Source of the DNA: Buttiauxella izardii
Lineage (GTDB): Bacteria > Pseudomonadota > Gammaproteobacteria > Enterobacterales > Enterobacteriaceae
Assembly: GCF_003601925.1 (NCBI RefSeq)
Contig: NZ_QZWH01000018.1
Coordinates: 1-64,000 of the forward strand
DNA: 64,000 nucleotides
Reading direction: 5' to 3'
Numbering within the stretch: the first letter of the stretch is position 1; every line of letters begins with the position of its first letter. The notes under the pieces are model-generated. The model saw nothing but the letters and a program-made list of their open reading frames with translations. It was not told the origin of the DNA and searched no databases. The translations under genes and the position numbers were made by a program. Positions 52,950 to 62,700 of this stretch are shown piece after piece.

Positions 52950-53002
52950 TCTGGCTGCGGTCATGTGCGTGCCACAGCAAGAGAAGTTGGGGGAGTGATA
53001 AA

Positions 53003-53857
53003 ATGGTGCTGATGATTGTCAGCGGCCGCTCAGGTTCAGGGAAGTCTGTAGCCTTGCGTGCACTAGAAGATATGGGATTCTACTGTGTAGATAACCTGCC
53101 AGTAGTGCTGTTGCCTGATCTTGCCAAAACTCTCGCAGAACGTCAGATTTCTGCGGCAGTCAGCATTGATGTGCGTAACATGCCGGAAAACCCGGAAATT
53201 TTTGAACAGGCGATGACTAATCTACCTGATTCATTTTCGCCACAATTATTATTCCTCGATGCCGATCGCAACACGCTGATTCGTCGTTATAGCGACACAC
53301 GTCGTTTGCACCCGCTTTCAAGCAAAAATTTGTCGCTGGAAAGTGCGATTGATGAAGAAAGTGACCTGCTTGAACCGCTGAAATCCAGAGCCGATCTCAT
53401 CATCGATACCTCTGAAATGTCGGTGCATGAACTCGCGGAAATGCTGCGTACTCGTTTGCTCGGCAAACGCGAACGTGAATTGACGATGGTGTTCGAATCC
53501 TTCGGCTTTAAGCACGGTATTCCGATCGATGCAGATTACGTGTTTGACGTACGTTTCCTGCCAAACCCACACTGGGATCCCAAACTGCGCCCGATGACCG
53601 GTTTAGATCGCCCAGTTGCGGCCTTCCTCGACCGTCATACCGAAGTGCACAACTTTATCTACCAGACGCGTAGCTATCTTGAGCTTTGGTTACCGATGCT
53701 GGAAACCAACAACCGCAGCTATTTAACAGTGGCGATTGGCTGTACTGGCGGTAAACACCGTTCGGTTTATATTGCTGAGCAGTTGGCAGACTATTTCCGC
53801 TCACGTGGGAAAAACGTGCAGTCCCGTCACCGTACGCTGGAAAAACGTAAAACATGA
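53003..53857 (+). CDS. rapZ: RNase adapter protein RapZ
   Basis: RapZ binds GlmZ small RNA and guides RNase E to cleave it, lowering GlmS when glucosamine-6-phosphate is ample. The 284 residues show Walker A GRSGSGKS (8-15), a second nucleotide motif, and the C-terminal RNA-binding domain with [19 protein letters not shown] and a basic [10 protein letters not shown] tail. It overlaps npr by 4 nt (ATGA). Confidence 0.98.
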   Translation: MVLMIVSGRSGSGKSVALRALEDMGFYCVDNLPVVLLPDLAKTLAERQISAAVSIDVRNMPENPEIFEQAMTNLPDSFSPQLLFLDADRNTLIRRYSDTRRLHPLSSKNLSLESAIDEESDLLEPLKSRADLIIDTSEMSVHELAEMLRTRLLGKRERELTMVFESFGFKHGIPIDADYVFDVRFLPNPHWDPKLRPMTGLDRPVAAFLDRHTEVHNFIYQTRSYLELWLPMLETNNRSYLTVAIGCTGGKHRSVYIAEQLADYFRSRGKNVQSRHRTLEKRKT

Positions 53858-54126
53858 CCGTAAAACAGACCGTTGAGATTACCAACAAGCTGGGTATGCA
53901 CGCGCGCCCAGCCATGAAACTGTTCGAACTGGTGCAGAGCTTTAACGCCGAGGTGATCCTGCGTAATGAAGCGGGTACTGAAGCTGAAGCCAATAGCGTG
54001 ATTGCTTTATTAATGCTGGATTCAGCCAAAGGCGGCCACATTGAAATTGAAGTCACCGGCCCGGAAGAAGAACAGGCATTGAACGCAGTTATCGCGCTGT
54101 TCAATGCTGGTTTCGATGAAGACTAA
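53854..54126 (+). CDS. ptsO: Phosphocarrier protein NPr
   Basis: NPr is the HPr-like carrier of the nitrogen PTS that passes phosphate from PtsP to PtsN. The 90 residues carry the active-site H16 in [14 protein letters not shown] and the regulatory region [33 protein letters not shown]. It ends 1 nt from the convergent mtgA stop, with no terminator hairpin visible between them. Confidence 0.97.
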   Translation: MTVKQTVEITNKLGMHARPAMKLFELVQSFNAEVILRNEAGTEAEANSVIALLMLDSAKGGHIEIEVTGPEEEQALNAVIALFNAGFDED

Positions 54127-54127
54127 A

Positions 54128-54856
54128 TCACTTCAACTCATGCTGCGCCATAAATGATTCGCCACCGAGCTGGCGCATCTGGCGCAAAATCCACTGCTGA
54201 CGTTGGCGAACATATCCGGAAGGCGCGTTCGCTTTAAAGCGGATTGGATTGGGTAATACCGCCGCGAGAAGTGCCGCTTCTGAGGCCGTCAAGCGGCTTG
54301 CAGGTTTATGGAAGTAACGCTGCGACGCTTCTTCCACGCCAAAAATCCCGTCACCAAATTCTGCGATATTCAGATACACCGTGAGAATGCGGCGTTTCGT
54401 CCACACGACCTCCATACCGAGTGTTAATCCCGCTTCCAGGCCTTTGCGAACATAGCTGCGCCCATCCCAAAGAAACAGGTTTTTAGCAGTTTGTTGGGAA
54501 AGCGTTGATGCGCCGCGAACGCGATTTTCATTACGTTCATTATGAGCGACGGCTTTTTCAATAGCGGCGATATCAAACCCCCAGTGGTCCGGGAATTTTT
54601 GATCTTCTGCGGCAATAACCGCCAGCCCCATCCACGGTGAGATTTCGTCCATGCTCACCCAATCAGAATGCGCCACGTAGCCAAAATCACCACTGAACCA
54701 GGCACTGAATTGCCGCTCGACCATCACCGCCGAACACGGAACAGGTAAAAAGCTAAACAGAATAATGCCTGCAAGCCAGATGCCGACCAGCCCCAACACA
54801 CCACGGAATAACCAGCGCTTGAAGGTGCTTAAGAGCGCAACTCGCCCTTTCTTCAT
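54128..54856 (-). CDS. mtgA: Monofunctional peptidoglycan glycosyltransferase MtgA
   Basis: MtgA polymerises glycan strands from lipid II. The 242 residues have one N-terminal membrane anchor ([21 protein letters not shown]) and a GT51 domain with the catalytic Glu motif [16 protein letters not shown] and the [16 protein letters not shown] and [25 protein letters not shown] motifs. The start overlaps the elbB stop (ATGA), so the two are cotranslated. Confidence 0.97.
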   Translation of the reverse strand: MKKGRVALLSTFKRWLFRGVLGLVGIWLAGIILFSFLPVPCSAVMVERQFSAWFSGDFGYVAHSDWVSMDEISPWMGLAVIAAEDQKFPDHWGFDIAAIEKAVAHNERNENRVRGASTLSQQTAKNLFLWDGRSYVRKGLEAGLTLGMEVVWTKRRILTVYLNIAEFGDGIFGVEEASQRYFHKPASRLTASEAALLAAVLPNPIRFKANAPSGYVRQRQQWILRQMRQLGGESFMAQHELK

Positions 54857-55506
54857 GCGGTCATATCCACAACACGCGCCACCAACTTTTCGATGCCCAT
54901 AGCCGCTTCATCAATACGAGTCGCCAGCATATAAGCAGGCGTGGTAACCACTTTGTGTTCTTCATCCACTACGATGTCATCGACCGGACACGGAACATGT
55001 TCCGCTCCCATCTCTTCAACGAGCTCAGCAGTGTCGATATCCGTGCCAATGGTCAAACGTACCGGGACATCGAGAATTTTTGGCAGCATCACCGGGGCAA
55101 TACAGATAAAGCCAAGCGGTTTACCCTGTGCATGGCAATCGCGGGCCAGACGACGTAAATCGCTATCCACCACGCAATCGCTGCCTTTGGTGGCAAAATT
55201 ACACAGGTTTTTTGCCGCGCCAAAACCACCAGGAACGATCAGCGCGTCCAGTTCACTGGCATCGGCCTGAGCCAACGGTGTGATTGCGCCACGGGTAATT
55301 CTTGCGGCTTCAACAAGCACATTACGATGCTCAACAGACTCATTATTAGACAGGTGATTTATAACGTCTGCTTGAGGTTTGTCCGGTGCAAAGCAAACCG
55401 CTTGCGCACCTGAACGGGCGATCGCCAGCAGGGTAATGACCGCTTCCTGAATCTCGCTTCCGTCGTAGACCCCACAACCACTGAGCACCACACCAATCTT
55501 CTTCAT
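54853..55506 (-). CDS. elbB: DJ-1/PfpI-family isoprenoid biosynthesis protein ElbB
   Basis: ElbB (GlyIII-like) is a DJ-1/PfpI-superfamily protein with weak glyoxalase activity reported in E. coli and a suggested early isoprenoid link. The 217 residues begin [20 protein letters not shown]. The glutamine-amidotransferase-like fold includes [19 protein letters not shown] and [14 protein letters not shown] with the nucleophile-position Cys. It is coupled to mtgA. Confidence 0.93.
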   Translation of the reverse strand: MKKIGVVLSGCGVYDGSEIQEAVITLLAIARSGAQAVCFAPDKPQADVINHLSNNESVEHRNVLVEAARITRGAITPLAQADASELDALIVPGGFGAAKNLCNFATKGSDCVVDSDLRRLARDCHAQGKPLGFICIAPVMLPKILDVPVRLTIGTDIDTAELVEEMGAEHVPCPVDDIVVDEEHKVVTTPAYMLATRIDEAAMGIEKLVARVVDMTA

Positions 55507-55723
55507 TCAGCCATTCCCTCTAGTCCAGCGATGTTTATCATCAGTTATGATGATTTGATCGCTATGCTTCACACATTTTACTGATTCACGTAACAATCTA
55601 TTTAAGATTTGCTATCTTAATGCCTGAGCAGCTCACGAGATAATCGGCTGTGCCATTTGGATAAAGACTTATAACTCAACGGCGCAGCCTTCTTTTTCCC
55701 TGGTGTTGGCGCAGAATTCGCGC

Positions 55724-55742
55724 ACCCCGGTTTATCCGGGGT
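55724..55742 (-). terminator. Hairpin at the arcB 3' end
   Basis: ACCCCGG, loop TTTAT, CCGGGGT directly abuts the arcB stop codon. No T-run follows on the minus strand. The spacer beyond it, toward elbB, shows nothing else I can name. Confidence 0.45.
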
Positions 55743-58090
55743 CATTTTTTGGGAGCGTTCGCCACCCAAGCCTTCAGAACATCAACATCGTGTTGCCATT
55801 CTTGCTTCAATTCTTCAATCCACTCACCCACATTTTCCGACCACGCAGGTAAATCCGGCGACTGAATTTGCTGAGCAACTTGCTGCAAATGACGCAGCCC
55901 AACAGAACCCGCAGCACCTTTAATTTTATGACCCTCTTCCACCACACCTTTTTGGTCGCGAGCCGTCATATTGGAGTCCAGCACACTCAGGTAGCCCGGC
56001 ATCATTTTCTCAAACATTGCCAGCCCGTCGGTAATCAGTTTTGGCCCAACGAGATCCATATACTGCTCAAGCATCGGGATATCGAGCAATGCTTGCTGCT
56101 TCTCACTATTAACTTGAGGCACTTGAGACTCCTTCTTCGACTCAGACTGTTGGTTGTCCCAGAATTTTTGGATCATCGCCATCAACGCCGGAACAGAGAG
56201 GGGTTTGCTCAGCACATCGTCCATGCCAGCATTCAGATACTCTTTTTTATCTTTCAATACGTTAGCAGTCAATGCCACCAGCGGTGGTAAATCTTCACGC
56301 GCATAACGTGTCGTCAGCTCCCGGGAAATATCCAGACCCGTCATATCAGGCAACTGAATATCCAGCAGCACCAGGTCATATTCACCCGGAGTAAATTTCT
56401 CCAGCGCTTCTTTACCCGTCATCGCAACATCGACGCTGTTGCCGAGTTTCTCGAGCACCGAGCGTGCGACAATGACGTTGAGTTCGATATCTTCGACCAG
56501 CAAAACATGCAGTGCTGGCAGCGGCATTTCGTCATCTTCAAGAGTATCTTCGACTTCGTCCGCGACGCGAGGGGCCTGAATCGTCAGAGTAAACAGTGAA
56601 CCTTCACCAGGCTTGCTACTCACGGTGATATCGCCGCCCATACTCTTAGCCAGACGGCGCGATACCGCAAGGCCGATGCCTGTGCCCGTTGCCGGTTTAC
56701 CGCCGTGGCTACCTTTCACCTGGTAATACATGGCGAAGATTTTGTCCTGCTCGTCTTGCGGGATGCCAATACCGGAATCCTGCACTTCAAAGCGCAAAGT
56801 GTTTTCTTCTTCATAATGCACGCGCACCGAAACCAGCCCGCCCTTCGGCGTGAACTTCACGGCGTTGCTGATCAGATTCCACAGGATTTGGCGCAGACGC
56901 GTGCCATCCGTCACCACTTTATGCGGCAGCGGCAACGTCGGGTCCATCTCCAGCCTCAGCCCTTTTTGCTGCGCCTGCAAACCGGAAAGATTTTCTAGAT
57001 CGGCCAGGAAACTGGTGAAATCAATCGGCTGGTTATCAAGCTGAACTTTGCGGCGCTCAAGCTTGTCCATATCGATAATATCGTTGAAAATATTCCCCAG
57101 CGTAATCGCCGAAACGTGAATCGTTTTAAGGTAATTGGTTTGTTCAGGATTGAGTTCGGTATCCAGCAGAATACGGCTTAAACCAACGATGCCATTGAGC
57201 GGCGTACGCAGTTCATGGCTGATAGTCGAAATGAAAGTGGTTTTGTCACGGCTGGCGCGTTCAAGTGCATCCTGATAACGCTTACGTTCGGTAATATCGC
57301 GGCCAAAGCCCATTAAACCGTGGCGCTTGCCGACGCGGTCGTAGTACGGCACTTTACGAATTTCAAAGCAGGCTTTGCGCCCGTCCGGGTAATCCAGCCA
57401 TTGTTCATAAGTCAGCGACACATTATGGCGGAACACTTTTTCGTCGGTTTCGATAACCTTCTGCGCCGCTTCTGGCGAGTAAACATCTTCCGGTTTCAGG
57501 CTTATCAGCTGCTTTTCGCTTTTGCCGGTCAACAGTTCCATGGCACGGTTACAGCCTGAAAACTCTTTATCTTCGTTGCGATAGAAAACCAAATCTGGCG
57601 ATGCATCGAGGAATGAACGTAAAAATGACGATTGTTGCTCGAGCTGGATTTGCGTCTCTTCGCGCTCCTGCATCTCAACTTTTAGCTGCTCAAGCATGGT
57701 CTGGCGTTCATCTTCTGCTTTTACGCGATCGGCAATTTCCTGGTTCAACTGCGCAATATTGTCTTTGAGTTGCACATTGAGTTTCAGGTCACGTTCACGC
57801 ATCTCTTCAAGTTTTTGCACCAGCTTTGACAACCGCTGGCGCGACTCTTCGAGTTGCTCAACCACGACAGAAAGGAAATAGACGGCCCAGGGAGTAATTA
57901 ACAGGCCAAAGAAGATGGAACGAACCACATCGATGCTTTCAACCTGGCCACGTAACAGCATCGTCACGGCCATTTGCACCACGATAGCCAACACCACCAG
58001 GGCGGAGGCCAGCAACAAAGAGAAGCGCACTAATCCGAGCTTCACCATCAAATCAACGTAATATTGTGCCAGTAACCGGATTTGCTTCAT
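55742..58090 (-). CDS. arcB: Aerobic respiration control sensor kinase ArcB
   Basis: ArcB is the tripartite hybrid kinase that senses the quinone pool and phosphorylates ArcA. The 782 residues comprise two membrane helices near the N-terminus (FSLLLASALVVLAIVVQM and FFGLLITPWAVYFLSVVV), a coiled coil, a PAS domain (DASPDLVFYRNEDKEF) and the H1 site STISHELRTPLNG (near residue 292). The ATPase boxes, a receiver with LVLLDIQLPDM and an HPt domain with GHKIKGAAGSVGL follow. It is four residues longer than in E. coli. In anaerobic growth it acts alongside the FNR-linked nrdDG and ubiUV genes of this window. Confidence 0.98.
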   Translation of the reverse strand: MKQIRLLAQYYVDLMVKLGLVRFSLLLASALVVLAIVVQMAVTMLLRGQVESIDVVRSIFFGLLITPWAVYFLSVVVEQLEESRQRLSKLVQKLEEMRERDLKLNVQLKDNIAQLNQEIADRVKAEDERQTMLEQLKVEMQEREETQIQLEQQSSFLRSFLDASPDLVFYRNEDKEFSGCNRAMELLTGKSEKQLISLKPEDVYSPEAAQKVIETDEKVFRHNVSLTYEQWLDYPDGRKACFEIRKVPYYDRVGKRHGLMGFGRDITERKRYQDALERASRDKTTFISTISHELRTPLNGIVGLSRILLDTELNPEQTNYLKTIHVSAITLGNIFNDIIDMDKLERRKVQLDNQPIDFTSFLADLENLSGLQAQQKGLRLEMDPTLPLPHKVVTDGTRLRQILWNLISNAVKFTPKGGLVSVRVHYEEENTLRFEVQDSGIGIPQDEQDKIFAMYYQVKGSHGGKPATGTGIGLAVSRRLAKSMGGDITVSSKPGEGSLFTLTIQAPRVADEVEDTLEDDEMPLPALHVLLVEDIELNVIVARSVLEKLGNSVDVAMTGKEALEKFTPGEYDLVLLDIQLPDMTGLDISRELTTRYAREDLPPLVALTANVLKDKKEYLNAGMDDVLSKPLSVPALMAMIQKFWDNQQSESKKESQVPQVNSEKQQALLDIPMLEQYMDLVGPKLITDGLAMFEKMMPGYLSVLDSNMTARDQKGVVEEGHKIKGAAGSVGLRHLQQVAQQIQSPDLPAWSENVGEWIEELKQEWQHDVDVLKAWVANAPKK

Positions 58091-58151
58091 GGAACGTTTC
58101 CCTCGCCTTCAATCTGCTAAATATACCGCAAAATGATTTAACGCTCAGGAA

Positions 58152-59084
58152 TTACAACAGAATTGTCGGGTTCCACGGAGTACCGAGGGCCGAACCTTGC
58201 GTTCCATGCTCAGTCAGATACTTGTCAATCGCCCCCATTCCGCTCCAGCGATTCTCACACCATAACGGTGCCAATAAGGTGGGACGCCGCGCATTGGCAG
58301 AAATGCGGTGGAAAACGACATCCAGCGGCGTATGGCGAATCATCTCTCCTGCAGTTGTCATATATTCATCCAGCTCAATGGCTTGCAAACGGCCCGCTTG
58401 CCAGCTTTTCGCCATCGTGCTGCCGCTGACGATATGTAACGGATGAAGTTTGAGGCCGTCCACGCCCGTCTCGACGACTTTCTCCAGTGTTTCCATGCAG
58501 TGTGATTGCTCTTCACCCGGCAGCCCGACAATCAAATGGCTGCAAACTTTCAGGCCTCGCGCACGGGCGCGACGAGTGGTTTCCTGGTAGCAGGCAAAAT
58601 CATGCCCACGGTTGATGCGATGCAATGTTTTGTCATGAGCCGTTTGCAAGCCGAGCTCTAACCAGACTTCAAAACCTTTATCGTGATATTCGCTAAGCAA
58701 ATCCAGCACGCTGTCCGGTACGCAATCCGGGCGCGTGCCAACGCATAAGCCGACAATGCTCGCCTGGCTGACCGCTTGTTGATACATCGAACGCAATACC
58801 TGAACTTCCGCCCACGTGCTGGTGTACGCCTGGAAATAGGCCAGATAGTGTTGAGCACGGTTCACCAGTTGCGACTGGCGCTCAAGTTGCTCAGCAATAG
58901 AATGGTTTTGCTGTGTCTCGTCGGCAAATGACGCGACGTTGCAGAAAGTACAGCCGCCACGGCCAATCGTACCGTCGCGGTTAGGGCAGCTAAACCCGCC
59001 GTGCAGCGTGAGTTTATGGACTTTATGACCATGCCGACGCTGAAGATCGCCACCAAACATATTGACTAATTTTTGTAACTGCAT
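58152..59084 (-). CDS. yhcC: Radical SAM protein YhcC
   Basis: This 310-residue radical SAM protein of the YhcC/TIGR01212 family has the triad C-x6-C-x2-C in GGFSCPNRDGTIGRGGCTFCNVASF. That is an atypical spacing for the CxxxCxxC motif and is characteristic of the family. The C-terminal Elp3-like barrel contains VGLCVGTRPDCVP and HLIVGLPGEEQSHC. The substrate is unknown. It is divergent from gltB and 61 nt upstream of arcB on the same strand. Confidence 0.93.
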   Translation of the reverse strand: MQLQKLVNMFGGDLQRRHGHKVHKLTLHGGFSCPNRDGTIGRGGCTFCNVASFADETQQNHSIAEQLERQSQLVNRAQHYLAYFQAYTSTWAEVQVLRSMYQQAVSQASIVGLCVGTRPDCVPDSVLDLLSEYHDKGFEVWLELGLQTAHDKTLHRINRGHDFACYQETTRRARARGLKVCSHLIVGLPGEEQSHCMETLEKVVETGVDGLKLHPLHIVSGSTMAKSWQAGRLQAIELDEYMTTAGEMIRHTPLDVVFHRISANARRPTLLAPLWCENRWSGMGAIDKYLTEHGTQGSALGTPWNPTILL

Positions 59085-59379
59085 AATCTGATGGGCCGCC
59101 CTGTAAAAGGGACGTAGCCTGCCATTATCTGCCCAATTTAGCGATGACCTGGATCAATCGCTCTGGCGCAGCTTTATCTATTGAATATAAATTCACAATT
59201 AGTGCAATTTTACGCATCGAAAAGATGATTACTTTTCCTTATGTCGACGCTCTATTTTTAAAGAATATGTGACCTTGTGAAAAACAGTGTCATACAACAC
59301 GCCAAACCGCGTTGTTAGCATAAGATCCTGCCATTAACACCATTACCAGCATGGTCTGGAATTTTGCAGCCTCTCATTC

Positions 59380-59395
59380 AGTGAGAGAGATCACA
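59380..59395 (+). promoter_or_regulatory. CRP-like site upstream of gltB
   Basis: AGTGA-GAGAGA-TCACA matches TGTGA-N6-TCACA at 9 of 10 positions. CRP acts on the gltBDF promoter in E. coli, which supports the call. The position relative to the promoter is unknown. Confidence 0.5.
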
Positions 59396-59697
59396 TAACC
59401 CAGGGGATTCCCCTGCCGCTTAAATACGATAAAAATGATAATAAAATGTTTAATTTCATAATGTTAAATGTCATTTAGCACATAATCGTATAAATAAGAA
59501 TGCCATTTGACCTGTGTGCGCTTTCCCGATAACTTGGAAATCCGCTGGAAGCTTTCTGGATGGGTTCTGTGCCCATCATATTTATGCAGTAATTAAGATT
59601 CCCTCTAAAGCAAGTCCTCAATACTTGTGCAATCGGATGCGTTAGACAAAAAGAGGGCGACACGCGAGGTAAGCGTAGAAACGCAAACCCCGTCGCC

Positions 59698-59763
59698 ATG
59701 CCCTTGCTGCGTCTGGACGCAATCGGTATCGGGAATCACGTAGAGCCTGGGGAGGTTCACTGA
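59698..59763 (+). other. Possible 21-residue leader peptide of gltB
   Basis: An ATG opens a 22-codon frame ([21 protein letters not shown], stop) ending 1 nt before the gltB ATG, so ribosomes could re-initiate. It covers the stretch that, in the annotated E. coli GltB precursor, encodes part of the N-terminal extension. No clear ribosome site was seen before its ATG. It may be chance. Confidence 0.25.
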
Positions 59764-59764
59764 T

Positions 59765-62700
59765 ATGTTGTACGATAAATCCCTTGAGAAGGATAACTGT
59801 GGTTTCGGCCTGATCGCCCACATAGAAGGCGAACCTAGCCACAAGGTAGTGCGTACTGCTATTCACGCACTGGCCCGAATGCAACACCGTGGAGCAATCC
59901 TCGCCGATGGTAAAACCGGTGACGGTTGTGGCCTGCTGTTGCAAAAGCCCGATCGTTTCTTCCGAATCGTTGCGGAAGAACGTGGCTGGCGTTTGGCAAA
60001 AAATTATGCCGTCGGCATGATTTTCTTAAATAAAGACGACGCGCTGGCTAAAGCAAGCCGCCGCATCGTTGAAGAAGAGTTGCAGAACGAGACCCTGTCG
60101 ATTGTGGGCTGGCGCGAAGTGCCAACCAATGAAGACGTACTCGGTGAAATCGCCCTCTCCTCAAAGCCTCGCATCGAACAAATTTTTGTTAATGCCCCGG
60201 CTGGCTGGCGTCCACGTGATATGGAACGTCGCCTGTTTATCGCCCGTCGTCGCATTGAGAAACGTATTCAGGACAAAGACTTCTACGTTTGCAGTCTTTC
60301 CAACCTGGTCAACATCTATAAAGGTCTGTGTATGCCGGCAGATTTGCCGCGCTTTTACCTGGACCTGGCGGATTTACGCCTGGAATCAGCAATTTGCCTG
60401 TTCCACCAGCGTTTCTCCACCAACACCGTGCCGCGCTGGCCGCTGGCTCAGCCGTTCCGCTATCTGGCACACAACGGTGAAATCAACACCATCACCGGTA
60501 ACCGTCAGTGGGCGCGAGCGCGTACTTATAAATTCCAGACCCCGCTAATCCCTGACTTGCATGATGCCGCGCCATTCGTTAACGAAACCGGTTCCGACTC
60601 AAGCTCGATGGATAACATGCTCGAGCTGCTGTTGGCAGGCGGCATGGATATCGTTCGTGCGATGCGTTTGCTGGTTCCGCCAGCCTGGCAGAACAACCCG
60701 AACATGGACCCGGAACTGCGCGCCTTCTTCGACTTTAACTCCATGCACATGGAGCCGTGGGATGGCCCGGCCGGTATCGTCATGTCCGATGGTCGCTATG
60801 CAGCCTGTAACCTGGACCGTAACGGTCTGCGTCCGGCACGCTACGTCATCACTAAAGACAAGCTGATCACCTGCGCTTCTGAAGTTGGGATCTGGGATTA
60901 CCAGCCTGATGAAGTGGTTGAGAAAGGCCGCGTTGGCCCAGGCGAGTTGATGGTTATCGACACGCGTATTGGCCGCATTTTGCATTCCGCTGAAACGGAT
61001 GCCGACCTGAAAAGCCGCCACCCGTATAAAGAGTGGATGGAAAACAACGTTCGTCGCCTGGTGCCGTTTGAAGATTTGCCAGACGAAGAAGTGGGCTCTC
61101 GCGAACTGGATGACGACACGCTCGCCAGTTTCCAGAAGCAGTTCAACTACAGCGTCGAAGAACTGGATTCAGTGATTCGTGTGCTGGGTGAGAATGGCCA
61201 GGAAGCGGTCGGTTCAATGGGTGACGATACCCCATTTGCCGTGCTTTCAAGCCAGCCACGTATTATTTACGACTACTTCCGCCAGCAGTTTGCGCAGGTG
61301 ACAAACCCGCCAATCGATCCGCTGCGTGAAGCCCACGTGATGTCACTTGCCACCAGCATTGGCCGTGAAATGAACGTCTTCTGTGAAGCAGAAGGCCAGG
61401 CGCACCGCCTGAGCTTCAAATCACCAATTCTGTTGTGGTCTGATTTCCAGCAGTTGACCACGCTCGAAGAAGAGCATTATCGCGCCGATACGCTGGACAT
61501 CACTTACGATGCCTCCGCTCATTCGCTGCATGAAACCGTTAATGCGCTGTGCGATGAAGCTGAACGCATGGTTCGCAACGGCACAGTTCTGCTGGTGCTG
61601 TCTGACCGTAACATTGCTAAAGACCGCCTGCCAGTTCCTGCACCAATGGCTGTGGGTGCGATTCAGACTCGCCTGGTTGAGAAAAACCTGCGCTGCGACG
61701 CCAACATCATCGTTGAAACGGCAAGTGCGCGTGACCCGCATCACTTCGCCGTGCTGCTTGGTTTTGGCGCAACGGCAATCTATCCATACCTCGCCTACGA
61801 AACGCTGGCGAAACTGGTGGATACCGGCGCGATTGAAAAATCTTACCGTACCGTGATGCAGAACTACCGCAACGGCATCAACAAAGGCCTGTACAAGATC
61901 ATGTCCAAAATGGGCATCTCGACTATCGCCTCTTATCGTTGCTCGAAACTGTTTGAAGCGGTCGGCCTGCATAAAGAAGTTTCTGAGCTGTGCTTCCAGG
62001 GCGTTGTCAGCCGCATCGGTGGCGCAGGCTTTAACGACTTCCAGCAAGATTTGCTGAACCTGTCTAAGCGCGCATGGTTAGCTCGCAAGCCGCTTGATCA
62101 AGGTGGTCAGCTGAAATACGTCCACGGTGGCGAATATCACGCTTACAACCCTGACGTGGTTCAGACGCTGCAAAAAGCGGTAAACAGCGGCGAGTACAAA
62201 GATTATCAAGAGTACGCGAAGCTGGTGAACGAGCGCCCGGTGGCAACACTGCGCGATATGCTCGCACTCGATCCGCAAGGCGAAACCGTTCGTATTGAAG
62301 ACGTTGAGCCAGCCACTGAACTGTACAAACGCTTTGATACCGCGGCGATGTCTATCGGTGCGTTAAGCCCGGAAGCGCACGAATCTTTGGCTGAAGCGAT
62401 GAACAGCATCGGCGGCAATTCCAACTCCGGTGAAGGCGGTGAAGACCCTGCACGTTACGGCACCAACAGAGTGTCTCGTATCAAACAGGTCGCTTCGGGT
62501 CGCTTTGGTGTGACTCCGGCTTATCTGGTTAACGCTGATGTTATCCAGATTAAAGTCGCACAGGGTGCAAAACCGGGTGAAGGCGGTCAGTTACCGGGTG
62601 ATAAAGTCACACCGTATATCGCCAAGCTGCGTTATTCCGTGCCTGGCGTTACGCTAATTTCACCTCCGCCGCACCACGATATCTATTCTATCGAAGACCT

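Larger units (their letters stand above)
59085..59764. promoter_or_regulatory. yhcC-gltB control region
   Basis: This region of 680 bases contains no protein gene of normal size. It holds an AT-rich stretch (about 59180-59280 and 59420-59510), a small palindrome CTCTCA-TTCAG-TGAGAG at 59371-59387, a CRP-like site at 59380-59395, the palindrome AGGGGATTCCCCT near 59402-59414, and a 21-codon leader frame just before gltB. In E. coli gltBD is controlled here by Lrp, IHF, CRP and ArgR. I could not place Lrp or ArgR sites by eye, and no promoter hexamers stood out. Confidence 0.5.
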
